A DNA stretch of 64,000 bases from DASUGC01 sp035606665 (GCA_035606665.1 DATNEY010000057.1:186001-250000); one strand, 5' to 3'; counted from the first letter of the stretch, positions 48,022 through 56,122 are shown. Made by a program: numbers and translations. Notes: a model not told the origin generated them from the letters alone.

Positions 48022-48636
48022 TCAGGGCACCGGCGGCGCACAGGGTGCCAACCGCTTCTGCAGGAACCGCCAGGCAAGATCCCAGTGCATGTCGCCGGCG
48101 AATTGCTCCCGTCTCGAGGCGGTGTCGTATTCGTAGCTGCCTCTGTCGATGGAATCGTGAATCGGCGCGCGGGGCAGAAGGATGTGAGCGAACTCATGAA
48201 CCGCTGCACGGCCCACGCCCGTGCCAATCGCGTCCAACAGCGCTGTCCGGCCGGCACCCTGAGGCACGAAGCCGGCGGCTGCGCTTGCCATCCATGAAAG
48301 ACTGACGGCTCCCTGACCGCCCATGCCGGACACCGCACGTGATTGCGCCGGCACCGACATCTGCCACTTGAACCTGAGATCGCGGAGTTCCTCAACCACG
48401 CGCACTCGGTAGCTGGGATTCCGGCTGTCGCTGAATGCGATGTTCAGTCCTCTGAACGCAAGGGCGATCTCGCCGCGAGCCACCGCCGCGACACGATCTA
48501 TTTCCTCTCGTGTGAGCGATATCCCGAGACGCTGAGAGTCGTAGACGGCGTCGTCAACCCAAAATCCCGCGTGGACTGTGGCGCAGGTGGACTTCTTTAC
48601 CGTCAGCCACAAGGCCACGACGGCCGCAAGCAGCAC
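48022..48636 (-). CDS. Putative secreted zinc metalloprotease with HEFAH motif
   Basis: 204 residues. An N-terminal hydrophobic segment of about 12 residues (LLAAVVALWLTV) could be a short signal or anchor. HEFAH (H147, E148, H151) and a third His at 160 give a possible zinc site like HExxHxxxxxxxxH. The YEYDTASRREQFAGD stretch follows. I do not recognise a named family. It lies 70 bases downstream of the PrcB-domain gene on the same strand and may be part of that set. Function is inferred from the motif only. Confidence 0.6.
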   Translation of the reverse strand: MLLAAVVALWLTVKKSTCATVHAGFWVDDAVYDSQRLGISLTREEIDRVAAVARGEIALAFRGLNIAFSDSRNPSYRVRVVEELRDLRFKWQMSVPAQSRAVSGMGGQGAVSLSWMASAAAGFVPQGAGRTALLDAIGTGVGRAAVHEFAHILLPRAPIHDSIDRGSYEYDTASRREQFAGDMHWDLAWRFLQKRLAPCAPPVP

Positions 48637-48706
48637 GCCGGCTGCAAGTTCCCTGGCGGAAGACGCTCCGCATTGGCCGCTGACGCTATCGCGGAGCGCT
48701 CACGAA

Positions 48707-49114
48707 CTAGCCGCCCCCTGCGGTCTTGAGGAACTCAACCGGCGCGCTGTCGCGAGGGATTGCAACGAGATGGAACGGTGACGTCAGCATCTGCGCCAGC
48801 ATCTTCGTCTTGTCGGGCAAGAACTCCTGCCACTCGACAATCGCGGACTTGCCTTGTCGCCGCACGCCCGTGACCGCCACGCCGTAGCCTGTAGTGGGAC
48901 GCGTCCCGAGGAAGACACCGACCACGATGGATTGCGTGAAGTCGACTTTGGGGAGGGGCGCGCTCGAGTGCGTCTTCCAGAGCGCCTGGAATTCCTCGGC
49001 CGTCCGAACGATGACGCGCCGCGGTTCGTCGATCTGGCTCGCGGTGCCACCCGCGACGGTCGTGAACGGAATCGCCTGCAGGACGGCGGCGGTCACGAAC
49101 GTCGCGAGTGTCAT
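48707..49114 (-). CDS. PrcB-domain protein (protease complex subunit-like)
   Basis: 135 residues. A short N-terminal hydrophobic segment is followed by one domain: RTAEEFQALWKTHS, VDFTQSIVVGVFLGTRPTTGYGV and VEWQEFLPDKTK, the look of the PrcB C-terminal domain family. In Treponema denticola, PrcB is needed with PrcA for the subtilisin-like PrtP (dentilisin). Here the gene sits 9 bases after an S8 subtilase, the same kind of pairing, so a chaperone or inhibitor role towards it is likely. Confidence 0.75.
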   Translation of the reverse strand: MTLATFVTAAVLQAIPFTTVAGGTASQIDEPRRVIVRTAEEFQALWKTHSSAPLPKVDFTQSIVVGVFLGTRPTTGYGVAVTGVRRQGKSAIVEWQEFLPDKTKMLAQMLTSPFHLVAIPRDSAPVEFLKTAGGG

Positions 49115-49123
49115 GCCCTTCTC

Positions 49124-50332
49124 CTAGTAGTTCCTGGCGTAGACGAGCAGGAGCGGCCGGCCGTCCTTGCTCACCGTGCCGGTCGATACCGACTTGGTCT
49201 TGAGATCGGCTTCGACGGCGGCGGCCGACGCGCCCGGCATCGTGACCAGCGCCAGTGCCGCGGTGCCGGCCACGTGCGGCGACGCCATCGAAGTGCCGGA
49301 CATCGTGGTTGTACCGCCGCCGCGAGCCGTCGATAGGATGTTCACGCCCGGCGCCCAGATATCGACGCAACTGCCGTAATTGCTCCACGAGGCCTCGGTG
49401 TCGTTCGACGCCGTGGCCGCAACCGTCACAACGCCGTTGTGGGTGCCAGCGCGAGCGGGTGACGAACTGCAGGCCAGCGCGCCGGAGTTCCCAGCCGCTA
49501 CAGCGAACAGGACGCCGCTGTCGGCCGCGGCTTTCACCGCGTCGTCCAGCGCCGTGCTGACGCTGCCACCCAGGCTCATGTTTGCGACGGCCGGCAGCAC
49601 CGCGTTGGCGCGTACCCAGTCGACACCCTTTATGACGCCAGAGGTCGTCCCCGAGCCGTTGCACCCGAGCACCTTGACGCCGGTGAGAGCGGCGCCCGGA
49701 GCGACACCGACGACATCGATCGCATTGTCGCGAGCCGCGACCGTGCCGGCAACGTGCGTGCCGTGGCCGTGGCAATCGCGGTTCTGCCCGCCGGCAAAGT
49801 TCACATGGCGGACGACATTCAAGTCGCTGTGCCTGTCGTCGATTCCCGTGTCAACGATATAGACGTTCACGCCAGACACCGCGTCGGATCCGTCGCCTGC
49901 ATGCGTCGAACTGAGATCCGCGTCGATCCGATTGATTCCCCACGGCAGCGTCTGCGCGATGGCATTCATCTCCGCGTCCGGCTCGATGAAGTCGACCATC
50001 GGATCGTTGTCGAGTTCGAACAGCTGCGTGCTGTTCAGCCGCGCGGCAAAACCGCGAATCGTATGGCTGAACGCCTTGGTCGCCTTGAACCTGTGCTTAC
50101 CCTCGAGCGCCATCGTCGCGCCGACAACGTCCTGATCGAGGTACTCCCAGCTGTCAGGATCCTCCTGGTAGCGCGCGTCCTTCTTGAAGTTGCCTCTGAA
50201 CTGGCTCACAGCGGCGTTCTTCTTGAAGACGACGATCACGTCGAACGAGGATGCCTGGCGCTGAGCGGAACCGGAGACGCCGGAAATCAGTATGAATAGT
50301 GCCACGACGGCACCGGTCAGATTGCGAGTCAT
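49124..50332 (-). CDS. Secreted S8 subtilisin-like serine protease
   Basis: 402 residues. Signal peptide (about 1-24), inhibitor I9-type propeptide (about 30-125), then the peptidase domain with the triad D161 (VDTGIDD), H190 (CHGHGTHVAG) and S348 (SGTSMASPHVAGTAALAL) and the oxyanion Asn in AAGNSG. The domain ends almost at the C-terminus, with no extra module. It is followed on the same strand by the PrcB-domain gene. Confidence 0.93.
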   Translation of the reverse strand: MTRNLTGAVVALFILISGVSGSAQRQASSFDVIVVFKKNAAVSQFRGNFKKDARYQEDPDSWEYLDQDVVGATMALEGKHRFKATKAFSHTIRGFAARLNSTQLFELDNDPMVDFIEPDAEMNAIAQTLPWGINRIDADLSSTHAGDGSDAVSGVNVYIVDTGIDDRHSDLNVVRHVNFAGGQNRDCHGHGTHVAGTVAARDNAIDVVGVAPGAALTGVKVLGCNGSGTTSGVIKGVDWVRANAVLPAVANMSLGGSVSTALDDAVKAAADSGVLFAVAAGNSGALACSSSPARAGTHNGVVTVAATASNDTEASWSNYGSCVDIWAPGVNILSTARGGGTTTMSGTSMASPHVAGTAALALVTMPGASAAAVEADLKTKSVSTGTVSKDGRPLLLVYARNY

Positions 50333-50447
50333 ATTCCCCCTCCGGGAGATAAATGCCGAATCATCGTGGCACCTGAAAAGCCGAGCGTCAATTCACCAAA
50401 ACTGTACGTGTGCCGGAGTGTGCAGAACGGAATCCTGGCCGTGCTGT

Positions 50448-50786
50448 TCATCTCGATCTCTTGGAGCCTTTGACACAGGCGCCGGGCTGGCGCTGAACGT
50501 CCCAGGCGCCTGGGGGCAGGTAGTGGAATCGAATCAGGTAGACATTGTCGCCGCGGCCGTGTTTCGCCGTTTCGAGCAGGTCCTTCACACCGTCGAAACC
50601 CGATTCGCGCGCCAGGTCGTCGGTGATATCCGCGAGTCGAATCGGCTTGATCGAATCGACGACAACGTGCCCCTCGTCCATTCGGTAACGACCACCCTCT
50701 TTCACCTGGGGCCTCATCCAGATGCGGATCGTGCATCGGATCCGGCCGCTTCGAATGCGCTCGCGAAGGCGCTTGGTGAAGACCAT
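50448..50786 (-). CDS. ASCH-domain-like protein
   Basis: 112 residues from ATG 50786. The start MVFTKRLRERIRSGRIRCTI, then KEGGRYRMDEGHVVVDSIKPI, LADITDDLARESGF and LLETAKHGRGDNVYLIRFHYL have the rhythm of ASCH (PUA-like RNA-binding) proteins, which often begin with a short basic strand and carry GxxK-like turns. The assignment is from pattern and not certain. It lies 4 bases after an unknown gene and is transcribed with the pYEATS protein. About 115 bases with no gene separate it from the S8 protease start. Confidence 0.6.
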   Translation of the reverse strand: MVFTKRLRERIRSGRIRCTIRIWMRPQVKEGGRYRMDEGHVVVDSIKPIRLADITDDLARESGFDGVKDLLETAKHGRGDNVYLIRFHYLPPGAWDVQRQPGACVKGSKRSR

Positions 50787-50790
50787 CCGG

Positions 50791-51168
50791 CTAGTCCACC
50801 TGCCGAAAGGCAAGCACGGCTTTCCAGATGGAATCTGCTGGCGCCTGGAAGCCTTCGGGCCGGCCCACCGAACCCTCGCCGAACCAGCGCTCTAACTCCT
50901 CGTGCAGGATCGCGCGTACTTCGTCTGGGCTCGACGCTCTGACGACGCGAGGCACGACCGTTCCCACTTCTGGAGAGTACTCGTCGGGCGGTGCATCGAA
51001 TTCCAGGAGGCTCATCGGATCGGCGTCGTTAATCGCACGTGCGGCCGCCTCGACGAAGAGTTCGTACCGTCCGCGAGCGGCCGCACGTGACTGGGTCCGA
51101 AGAGAGGATTCGAGTTCATCAAGCCGGAAGGTTGATGTATCGCTCGACGACGAGCTTGGGCCCGCCAC
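50791..51168 (-). CDS. Uncharacterised small protein in the pYEATS cassette
   Basis: Up to 125 residues; the GTG at 51168 lies inside the end of the pYEATS gene (50-base overlap) and the true start is uncertain. The core DADPMSLLEFDAPPDEYSPEV, VVRASSPDEVRAILHEELERWF and APADSIWKAVLAF reads as a real globular protein. The combination DP...APPDEY...E is reminiscent of DUF1871-like small proteins. No signal or membrane helix. Function unknown. Confidence 0.6.
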   Translation of the reverse strand: MAGPSSSSSDTSTFRLDELESSLRTQSRAAARGRYELFVEAAARAINDADPMSLLEFDAPPDEYSPEVGTVVPRVVRASSPDEVRAILHEELERWFGEGSVGRPEGFQAPADSIWKAVLAFRQVD

Positions 51169-51667
51169 CTCGGAAGAAGATCTCGGCTGTCATGTTGAAA
51201 TCTCCCCATCCAGCGGTGCCAATCTCGAAGCCGGACCTACGATCGGTAGCCGTACGGTCAGGATCGCGGAAGGTCGGATGCAAGTGGTAGATGACTTTCT
51301 CGACATCATCCAGAATCTCGGGCTCATCGGCCTCCACCGCGATCCTGAGCCGGTAGTACGGTTGGCCGCCCCGGTCGAGGCTCGAATCGCGGACAGCTGT
51401 GTGGGTCATGTAGATCGGGTGCGGTAGATCGTCGACCGCGCGCGTATCTTCGGCCCCTGTCAGTCCCGTTGCGGAAGACGGTGGAAGCTGGACGGCACCT
51501 ATCTTGATGCCGCTGGGACCAGCCTCAAATGGAGCTCCACCCTTGATCCGGTCACTGATGGCGTTGAGTATCTGTTTGACCGCGCCTCTGAACCAGATGG
51601 CAAGCCCGAAAAGAACGACTGGCCACACCAGCGATTGAAGAAGCGGTATCCAATCCTTTGGTTGCAC
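51119..51667 (-). CDS. Membrane-anchored prokaryotic YEATS (pYEATS) domain protein
   Basis: 182 residues. One N-terminal membrane helix (LLQSLVWPVVLFGLAIWF) and a linker lead to a C-terminal domain (about 103-180): YYRLRIAVEADEPEILDDVE, KVIYHLHPTFRDPDR, FEIGTAGWGDFNMTAEIFF. The H-P-x-F and G-W-G-x-F elements match the YEATS aromatic pattern, as in the pYEATS domains reported in predicted prokaryotic conflict systems. First of three short genes on the minus strand; the next overlaps its end. Base composition looks lower in GC than neighbours by eye. Confidence in the domain call is moderate to good. Confidence 0.7.
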   Translation of the reverse strand: MQPKDWIPLLQSLVWPVVLFGLAIWFRGAVKQILNAISDRIKGGAPFEAGPSGIKIGAVQLPPSSATGLTGAEDTRAVDDLPHPIYMTHTAVRDSSLDRGGQPYYRLRIAVEADEPEILDDVEKVIYHLHPTFRDPDRTATDRRSGFEIGTAGWGDFNMTAEIFFRGGGPKLVVERYINLPA

Positions 51668-51770
51668 GTCATGTCCCTCCAGGCATAACGATCTCTTCAG
51701 CCCAAGCCTTAGCCGCCGGGATCTATTCCTTTCCTTTCAGGCCTTCGGAAGACGTTACTCGCGTACCGGG

Positions 51771-51799
51771 CGGAACCCGGCACCCTGAACCCTGAACCG
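51771..51799. repeat. Heptamer array downstream of threonine ammonia-lyase
   Basis: Four 7-base units: CGGAACC, CGGCACC, CTGAACC, CTGAACC. Single-armed. It ends 5 bases before the stop codon of the threonine ammonia-lyase gene (minus strand). Same type as 13071-13100. Confidence 0.65.
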
Positions 51800-51804
51800 C
51801 GAAG

Positions 51805-52767
51805 CTAATTCCAGCGAAGCCCCTTGAGCTGATCGAGATTGACGTTGCCGCCGGAGAGGACGCAGACAACCCGCGATCCGGCCGGCGCCTTCACGAGCCC
51901 CTGGAGCAGCGCGCCCACCGGTGCGGCCGCCGCACCCTCCGGCACCACCTTCATGTGGTGCATCGTCCAGACGACGGCGTCGAAGATCTGCGCGTCGGGA
52001 AGCGTCACGATCTCGTCCACGAAGTTGCGGACGACGTCGAAGGTGTGGTCGCCGACGCGCTTCACGCGCAGGCCGTCGATGATGCAGTCGATCCTGTCGA
52101 GCGTCACGACCTGGCCAGCCTCGACGCTGCGCTTCATGGCGGGACCGTCGGATGACTCGACGCCGACGATGCGCACCTTCGGGTTGTGCGCCTTGAGCGC
52201 CATCGCGACACCGGAGATGAGGCCGCCGCCGCCGATCGGCACGACCGCGACATCGACGTCCGGCCAGTCCTTCGCAATCTCGAGGCCCACCGTCCCCTGC
52301 CCCGCCATGAGCTGGCGATCGTCGAACGGATGGATGTACGTGTAGCCCTTCTCGGCCACGAGTTGTTTCGCCTTCTCGTTGGCCTCGTCCCAGATATTGC
52401 CGTGCAGCACGACCTCGGCGCCGTAGGCGCGCGTGGCCTCGACCTTCGAAGGAGTCGCGTTCGCCGCCATGCAGACGACCGCTTTGATGCCGTGAATCCT
52501 CGCCGCCAAGGCCACGCCCTGCGCGTGATTGCCGGCCGACGAACAAATCACGCCGCGCCGCTTCTCCTCGTCCGAGAGCTGCGCGAACTTGTTCATCGGA
52601 CCGCGGATCTTGTACGAGCCGGTGCGCTGAAAGAGCTCCGCCTTCATCCGGATGTCGAAGCCGGTGCGCTCGCTGAGAATGCGTGATGTGAGGAGCGGGG
52701 TGTGGTACACGTGCGCGCCCATGCGCGCACGTGCTTCGAGGAATTCGGCCGTCGTAACCGGCTGCAT
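51805..52767 (-). CDS. Threonine ammonia-lyase (serine/threonine dehydratase), short form
   Basis: PLP enzyme deaminating Thr to 2-oxobutyrate. The 320 residues have the PLP lysine K53 in TGSYKIRGP, SSAGNHAQGVALAA, the phosphate loop VPIGGGGLISG and a Ser/Gly end VLSGGNVN. There is no C-terminal ACT domain, as in the catabolic TdcB type or serine racemase. It lies just downstream of rplQ on the same strand with a 15-base gap, an unusual neighbour for the ribosomal operon. Confidence 0.92.
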   Translation of the reverse strand: MQPVTTAEFLEARARMGAHVYHTPLLTSRILSERTGFDIRMKAELFQRTGSYKIRGPMNKFAQLSDEEKRRGVICSSAGNHAQGVALAARIHGIKAVVCMAANATPSKVEATRAYGAEVVLHGNIWDEANEKAKQLVAEKGYTYIHPFDDRQLMAGQGTVGLEIAKDWPDVDVAVVPIGGGGLISGVAMALKAHNPKVRIVGVESSDGPAMKRSVEAGQVVTLDRIDCIIDGLRVKRVGDHTFDVVRNFVDEIVTLPDAQIFDAVVWTMHHMKVVPEGAAAAPVGALLQGLVKAPAGSRVVCVLSGGNVNLDQLKGLRWN

Positions 52768-52782
52768 GACGCGAACCGGTGG

Positions 52783-53352
52783 CTAGCTGCCTCCGGCCTT
52801 GCGCGGAGTGCTGATCTTCTTGCCCGCGCCCTTGGCGTCCACTCTGCCCTTGGCGCCGTCGTCCTTCTTCCGGCCACCGAGCGCACCGCGGAGGCGATCG
52901 CCCATCGACTTCTTCTTCGGCTTCTCGGCGCCCTCGGTCGACTTCTCCGTGTCCTCGGCAGGGTTGTATTCGCTGCCGACGAGCTCGACCGACGCGATGT
53001 CGGCCGCGTCGCCGCGCCGATGACCCAAGCGGAGCAGCCGTGTGTAGCCGCCGTTGCGCTCGGTGTAGCGCGGAGCGATCGTCGTGAACAGCTTCGTTAC
53101 GACCTCGCGGTCCGCGATGTCCACCGCGACCCGGCGGCGCGCCACGACAGCCCGGGAACTGCCGGCGGGCGCGTCCAGACTGCGCTTGGCGACGGTGATC
53201 AGGTGCTCGACGAATGGCCTGAGCTCTTTCGCCTTCGGCACGGTGGTCTGGATCCGCTCGTGAAGGATCAGGTTGGATGCCTGGTTGCGGAGCATCGCAA
53301 TGCGATGCTCCGTGACCCGGCCAAGTTTGCGATGAGCAACGTTATGACGCAT
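52783..53352 (-). CDS. rplQ: 50S ribosomal protein L17 with basic C-terminal extension
   Basis: 189 residues. The first 125 are a normal L17 (MRHNVAHRKLGRVTEHRIAM, then LRPFVEHLITVAKR and GYTRLLRLGHRRGDAA). The rest is a 60-residue tail rich in Lys, Gly and Asp (about 130-189), low in complexity, likely disordered and possibly in contact with rRNA. Last gene of the alpha operon. Confidence 0.95.
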   Translation of the reverse strand: MRHNVAHRKLGRVTEHRIAMLRNQASNLILHERIQTTVPKAKELRPFVEHLITVAKRSLDAPAGSSRAVVARRRVAVDIADREVVTKLFTTIAPRYTERNGGYTRLLRLGHRRGDAADIASVELVGSEYNPAEDTEKSTEGAEKPKKKSMGDRLRGALGGRKKDDGAKGRVDAKGAGKKISTPRKAGGS

Positions 53353-53373
53353 AAATGACTCTCACTGTTGACC

Positions 53374-53459
53374 GATTGATGATTGACGGATTGACGGATT
53401 GCAAATCCTCAATCCGTCAATTCCTCAATCTCTCAATCCCTCAATTTCTCAATTGCTCA
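53374..53459. repeat. Facing octamer arms between rpoA and rplQ
   Basis: Period 8 here. The left arm (53374-53400) is GATTGAT, GATTGACG, GATTGACG. The right arm (53406-53459) is six TCAATYYN units (TCAATCCG, TCAATTCC, TCAATCTC, TCAATCCC, TCAATTTC, TCAATTGC). The arms are complementary. The last unit includes the rpoA stop codon (minus strand TGA). Confidence 0.75.
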
Positions 53460-54428
53460 GTCCTGCGAAGCGCCCTCGAGCCTCATGCCGAGGCTGAGGC
53501 CCATCGTCGTCAGGATTTCCTTGATCTCGTTGAGCGACTTGCGGCCGAAGTTCTTCGTCTTCAGCATGTCGCCTTCGGTCTTCTGCACGAGCTCGCGAAG
53601 GGTTTTGATGTTCGCGTTCTTCAGGCAGTTGTACGACCGCACGGAGAGCTCGAGCTCCTCGACGCTCTTGTCGAGGTTCTCGTTCACCGAGCGTGACGGC
53701 TCGGCGCCGCCGTCGAGCACCTGATCGCCCGCCTCGTCGAGGCCGACGAAGATCGTGAAGTGATCGCGGACGAGCTTGGCCGCGAGCGACACGGCGTCGC
53801 GCGGCGTCACCGCGCCGTTGGTCCACACCTCGATCGTCAGCTTGTCGTAGTCGGTCGTCTGTCCGATACGCGCCGCTTCGACGACGTAGTTGACCTTCTT
53901 CACCGGCGAATGGACCGAGTCAATCGGAATCCAGCCGATACCCAGATCCTCGTCGAAGTTCTTGTCGGCGGCGACGTAGCCGCGGCCGCGCTTCAGGCGC
54001 AGCTCCATCTCGAGCTTGCCGCCCTCGCTCACGGTCGCGATGTGCGCTTCCGGCTCGAGGATTTCGACGTCCGCGTCGGCGACGATGTCCTTGGCGCGAA
54101 CCTCGCCCGGCTTCATGGCGCGAATCGTCACCGTCTTCGGCTGATCCGTGTGGAGCTTGAGGGGGATCTGCTTCAGGTTCAGGATGATGTCCGTCGCGTC
54201 CTCCACGACACCCTGGATCGGCGAGAACTCGTGCAGCACGCCTTCAATCTTGACGGCCGTGACCGCCGCGCCCTCGATCGAGGAGAGCAGCACGCGCCGC
54301 ATGGCGTTGCCGACCGTGGTGCCGAATCCGCGCTCGAACGGCTGCGCCCAGAACCGGCCGAACCGGTCCGTCAACGTTTCCCGTTCGAACTCGAGCCGCT
54401 TCGGACGCTGAAAACCCTTCCACAACAT
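53457..54428 (-). CDS. rpoA: RNA polymerase alpha subunit
   Basis: 323 residues. The N-terminal domain for assembly has FERGFGTTVGNAMRRVLLSSIEG and the dimer region; the linker is followed by the C-terminal domain (about 240-315) with VEELELSVRSYNCLKNANIKT and LGRKSLNEI-like FGRKSLNEIKEIL, binding UP elements and activators. Complete and typical. The stop codon lies in an octamer repeat. Confidence 0.97.
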   Translation of the reverse strand: MLWKGFQRPKRLEFERETLTDRFGRFWAQPFERGFGTTVGNAMRRVLLSSIEGAAVTAVKIEGVLHEFSPIQGVVEDATDIILNLKQIPLKLHTDQPKTVTIRAMKPGEVRAKDIVADADVEILEPEAHIATVSEGGKLEMELRLKRGRGYVAADKNFDEDLGIGWIPIDSVHSPVKKVNYVVEAARIGQTTDYDKLTIEVWTNGAVTPRDAVSLAAKLVRDHFTIFVGLDEAGDQVLDGGAEPSRSVNENLDKSVEELELSVRSYNCLKNANIKTLRELVQKTEGDMLKTKNFGRKSLNEIKEILTTMGLSLGMRLEGASQD

Positions 54429-54460
54429 AGCGTTCTACCTTTCGCCAGGCCTGCTGATGG

Positions 54461-54503
54461 CCACCGGTCTCACGCCGCAGGCCTGAGGGCTGCGGACCGG
54501 TGG
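54461..54503 (-). promoter_or_regulatory. Stem-loop between rpsD and rpoA
   Basis: CCACCGGT (54461-54468) pairs with ACCGGTGG (54496-54503); inside, CCGCAG (54475) pairs with CTGCGG (54490). A 6-base bulge on one side and a 9-base loop. It stands alone in the 94-base gap. It could be an attenuator, an mRNA processing site or a protein target; no known leader is recognised. Confidence 0.4.
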
Positions 54504-54522
54504 TGCTTCGACTGAAGCTGCG

Positions 54523-55152
54523 TTACTTCGAATACAACTCGACGATGAGCTGCTCCTGCACGGGCAGGTTGATCTGCTCGCGCGTCGGGAGCTGCGAGAC
54601 ACGGCCCGACACCGAGGCGGAGTCGAACAGCAGCCATTCCGGGATGCCTCGTCCCTTGACCTCTTCCATGGCGTGCAGGATGGTCGCGTTCTCCGCGCTG
54701 CCCTGGCGCACGGTCACCGTGTCGCCCGAACGCACCGAGTACGACGGAATGTCGACCTTCTTGCCGTTCACGAGAAAGTGGCCGTGCCGCACGAGCTGGC
54801 GCGCCTGCGCGCGCGACGTGGCGAAGCCCAGCCGGTAGACGACGTTGTCCAGACGGCGCTCCAGGAACTGCAGGAGCAGCTCGCCCGTGACGCCCTTCTG
54901 CCGGTCGGCCGCCTCGAAGTACCGGCGGAACTGGTTCTCGAGCACGCCATAGGTGCGCTTGACCTTCTGCTTCTCGCGCAGCTGGACGCCGTAGCCGACC
55001 ATCTTCGCCTTGCGCGACCGGCCGTGCTGGCCGGGAGGCACGTTGCGCTTCTCGATTGCGCACTTGTCCGTGTAGCAGCGCTCCCCCTTCAGGAAGAGCT
55101 TCATGCCTTCGCGCCGGCACAGACGACAGACTGGACCAATATATCGAGCCAT
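54523..55152 (-). CDS. rpsD: 30S ribosomal protein S4
   Basis: 209 residues from ATG 55152 (the frame upstream is spacer; GAAGGA fits). MARYIGPVCRLCRREGMKLF and CYTDKC give the zinc-binding C4-type N-terminus. The S4 RNA-binding domain is LDNVVYRLGFATSRAQARQL. 16S primary assembly protein and translational repressor of its operon in other bacteria. Confidence 0.97.
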   Translation of the reverse strand: MARYIGPVCRLCRREGMKLFLKGERCYTDKCAIEKRNVPPGQHGRSRKAKMVGYGVQLREKQKVKRTYGVLENQFRRYFEAADRQKGVTGELLLQFLERRLDNVVYRLGFATSRAQARQLVRHGHFLVNGKKVDIPSYSVRSGDTVTVRQGSAENATILHAMEEVKGRGIPEWLLFDSASVSGRVSQLPTREQINLPVQEQLIVELYSK

Positions 55153-55171
55153 TCGTTTCCTTCGCTCCACA

Positions 55172-55273
55172 AGTTCGAACTTCGAAGTTCGAAGTTCGAA
55201 AACAATCTCTTGCTACCGCACTCGCGTTCTTTCCTGCCGCGCTCGAACTTCGAACTTTGAACTTCGAACTTCG
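55172..55273. repeat. Facing heptamer arms between rpsK and rpsD
   Basis: The left arm (55172-55200) has CGAACTT, CGAAGTT, CGAAGTT units and includes the 20-base palindrome around 55174. The right arm (55244-55273) is CGAACTT four times with one change. The 43-base spacer is not repetitive. Between co-transcribed rpsK and rpsD. Confidence 0.75.
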
Positions 55274-55286
55274 TCCGCCGAGGCGC

Positions 55287-55736
55287 CTAGACTCTCCTGC
55301 GCTTCGGTGGACGGCACCCGTTGTGCGGAATCGGCGTGACGTCCCGGATCGACTTCACGTCGATGCCGACCGTCTGCAGCGCGCGCACCGCGGACTCGCG
55401 GCCGGCCCCCGGGCCGGTCACGCGGACCTCGAGCGACCGCAGGCCGTAGGCCTTCGCGGCGTTGCCCGCCGCCATCGCCGCCTGCGTCGCCGCGAACGGC
55501 GTGCCCTTGCGCGATCCCTTGAAACCGATGCCGCCGGCGCTCGACCACGCGATCACGTGACCATCCATGTCGGCGATCGTCACGATCGTGTTGTTGAACG
55601 ACGCCTGGATGTGCGCGACGCCGTGGTGCACCACGCGCTTCTCGCCGCGCTTCTTGAACGTTTTCTTTTTCTTGCCGTCCGGCTTTCCGCCTTCCGGGGT
55701 TGCTGCCGCGGCGTCCTGCGCTTTTTCTTTGGCCAT
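55287..55736 (-). CDS. rpsK: 30S ribosomal protein S11
   Basis: 149 residues. A basic N-terminal extension (first 30 residues) precedes GVAHIQASFNNTIVTIADMDG, ATQAAMAAG and the C-terminal VGIDVKSIRDVTPIPHNGCR typical of S11. Platform protein binding mRNA near the E site. Confidence 0.96.
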   Translation of the reverse strand: MAKEKAQDAAAATPEGGKPDGKKKKTFKKRGEKRVVHHGVAHIQASFNNTIVTIADMDGHVIAWSSAGGIGFKGSRKGTPFAATQAAMAAGNAAKAYGLRSLEVRVTGPGAGRESAVRALQTVGIDVKSIRDVTPIPHNGCRPPKRRRV

Positions 55737-55744
55737 GTTCGTCT

Positions 55745-56119
55745 CTACTCAGTCTTCTTCTTCGCGATGGCGCCCTTGCGCGGGCCCTTCCGCGTGCGCG
55801 AGTTCGTCCGCGTCCGCTGGCCGCGCACCGGCAGGTTCCGGCGATGCCGCGATCCGCGGTAACTGCCGATTTCCACCAGGCGCTTGATGTTCATGGAGAT
55901 CTCCTTGCGGAGATCGCCTTCGACGCCGCCGACTTCCTCGATGACGCGGCTGATCTTGCGCACGTCGTCTTCCGACAGGTCCTTGACGCGGATGCCCCCG
56001 CTCACGCCCGCCGACGACAGGATGTCGTTCGACTTCTTCCGGCCGATGCCGTAGATGTACGTCAGACCGATTTCAACGCGCTTGTCGCGCGGAAGGTCCA
56101 CACCCGCAATGCGTGCCAT
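55745..56119 (-). CDS. rpsM: 30S ribosomal protein S13
   Basis: 124 residues: MARIAGVDLPRDKRVEIGLT at the start, YIYGIGRKKSNDILSSAGV, and RRNLPVRGQRTRTNSRTRKG with a basic tail. Head protein contacting the A and P site tRNAs. It lies 3 bases after rpmJ and is followed by rpsK. Confidence 0.97.
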   Translation of the reverse strand: MARIAGVDLPRDKRVEIGLTYIYGIGRKKSNDILSSAGVSGGIRVKDLSEDDVRKISRVIEEVGGVEGDLRKEISMNIKRLVEIGSYRGSRHRRNLPVRGQRTRTNSRTRKGPRKGAIAKKKTE

Positions 56120-56122
56120 TGA

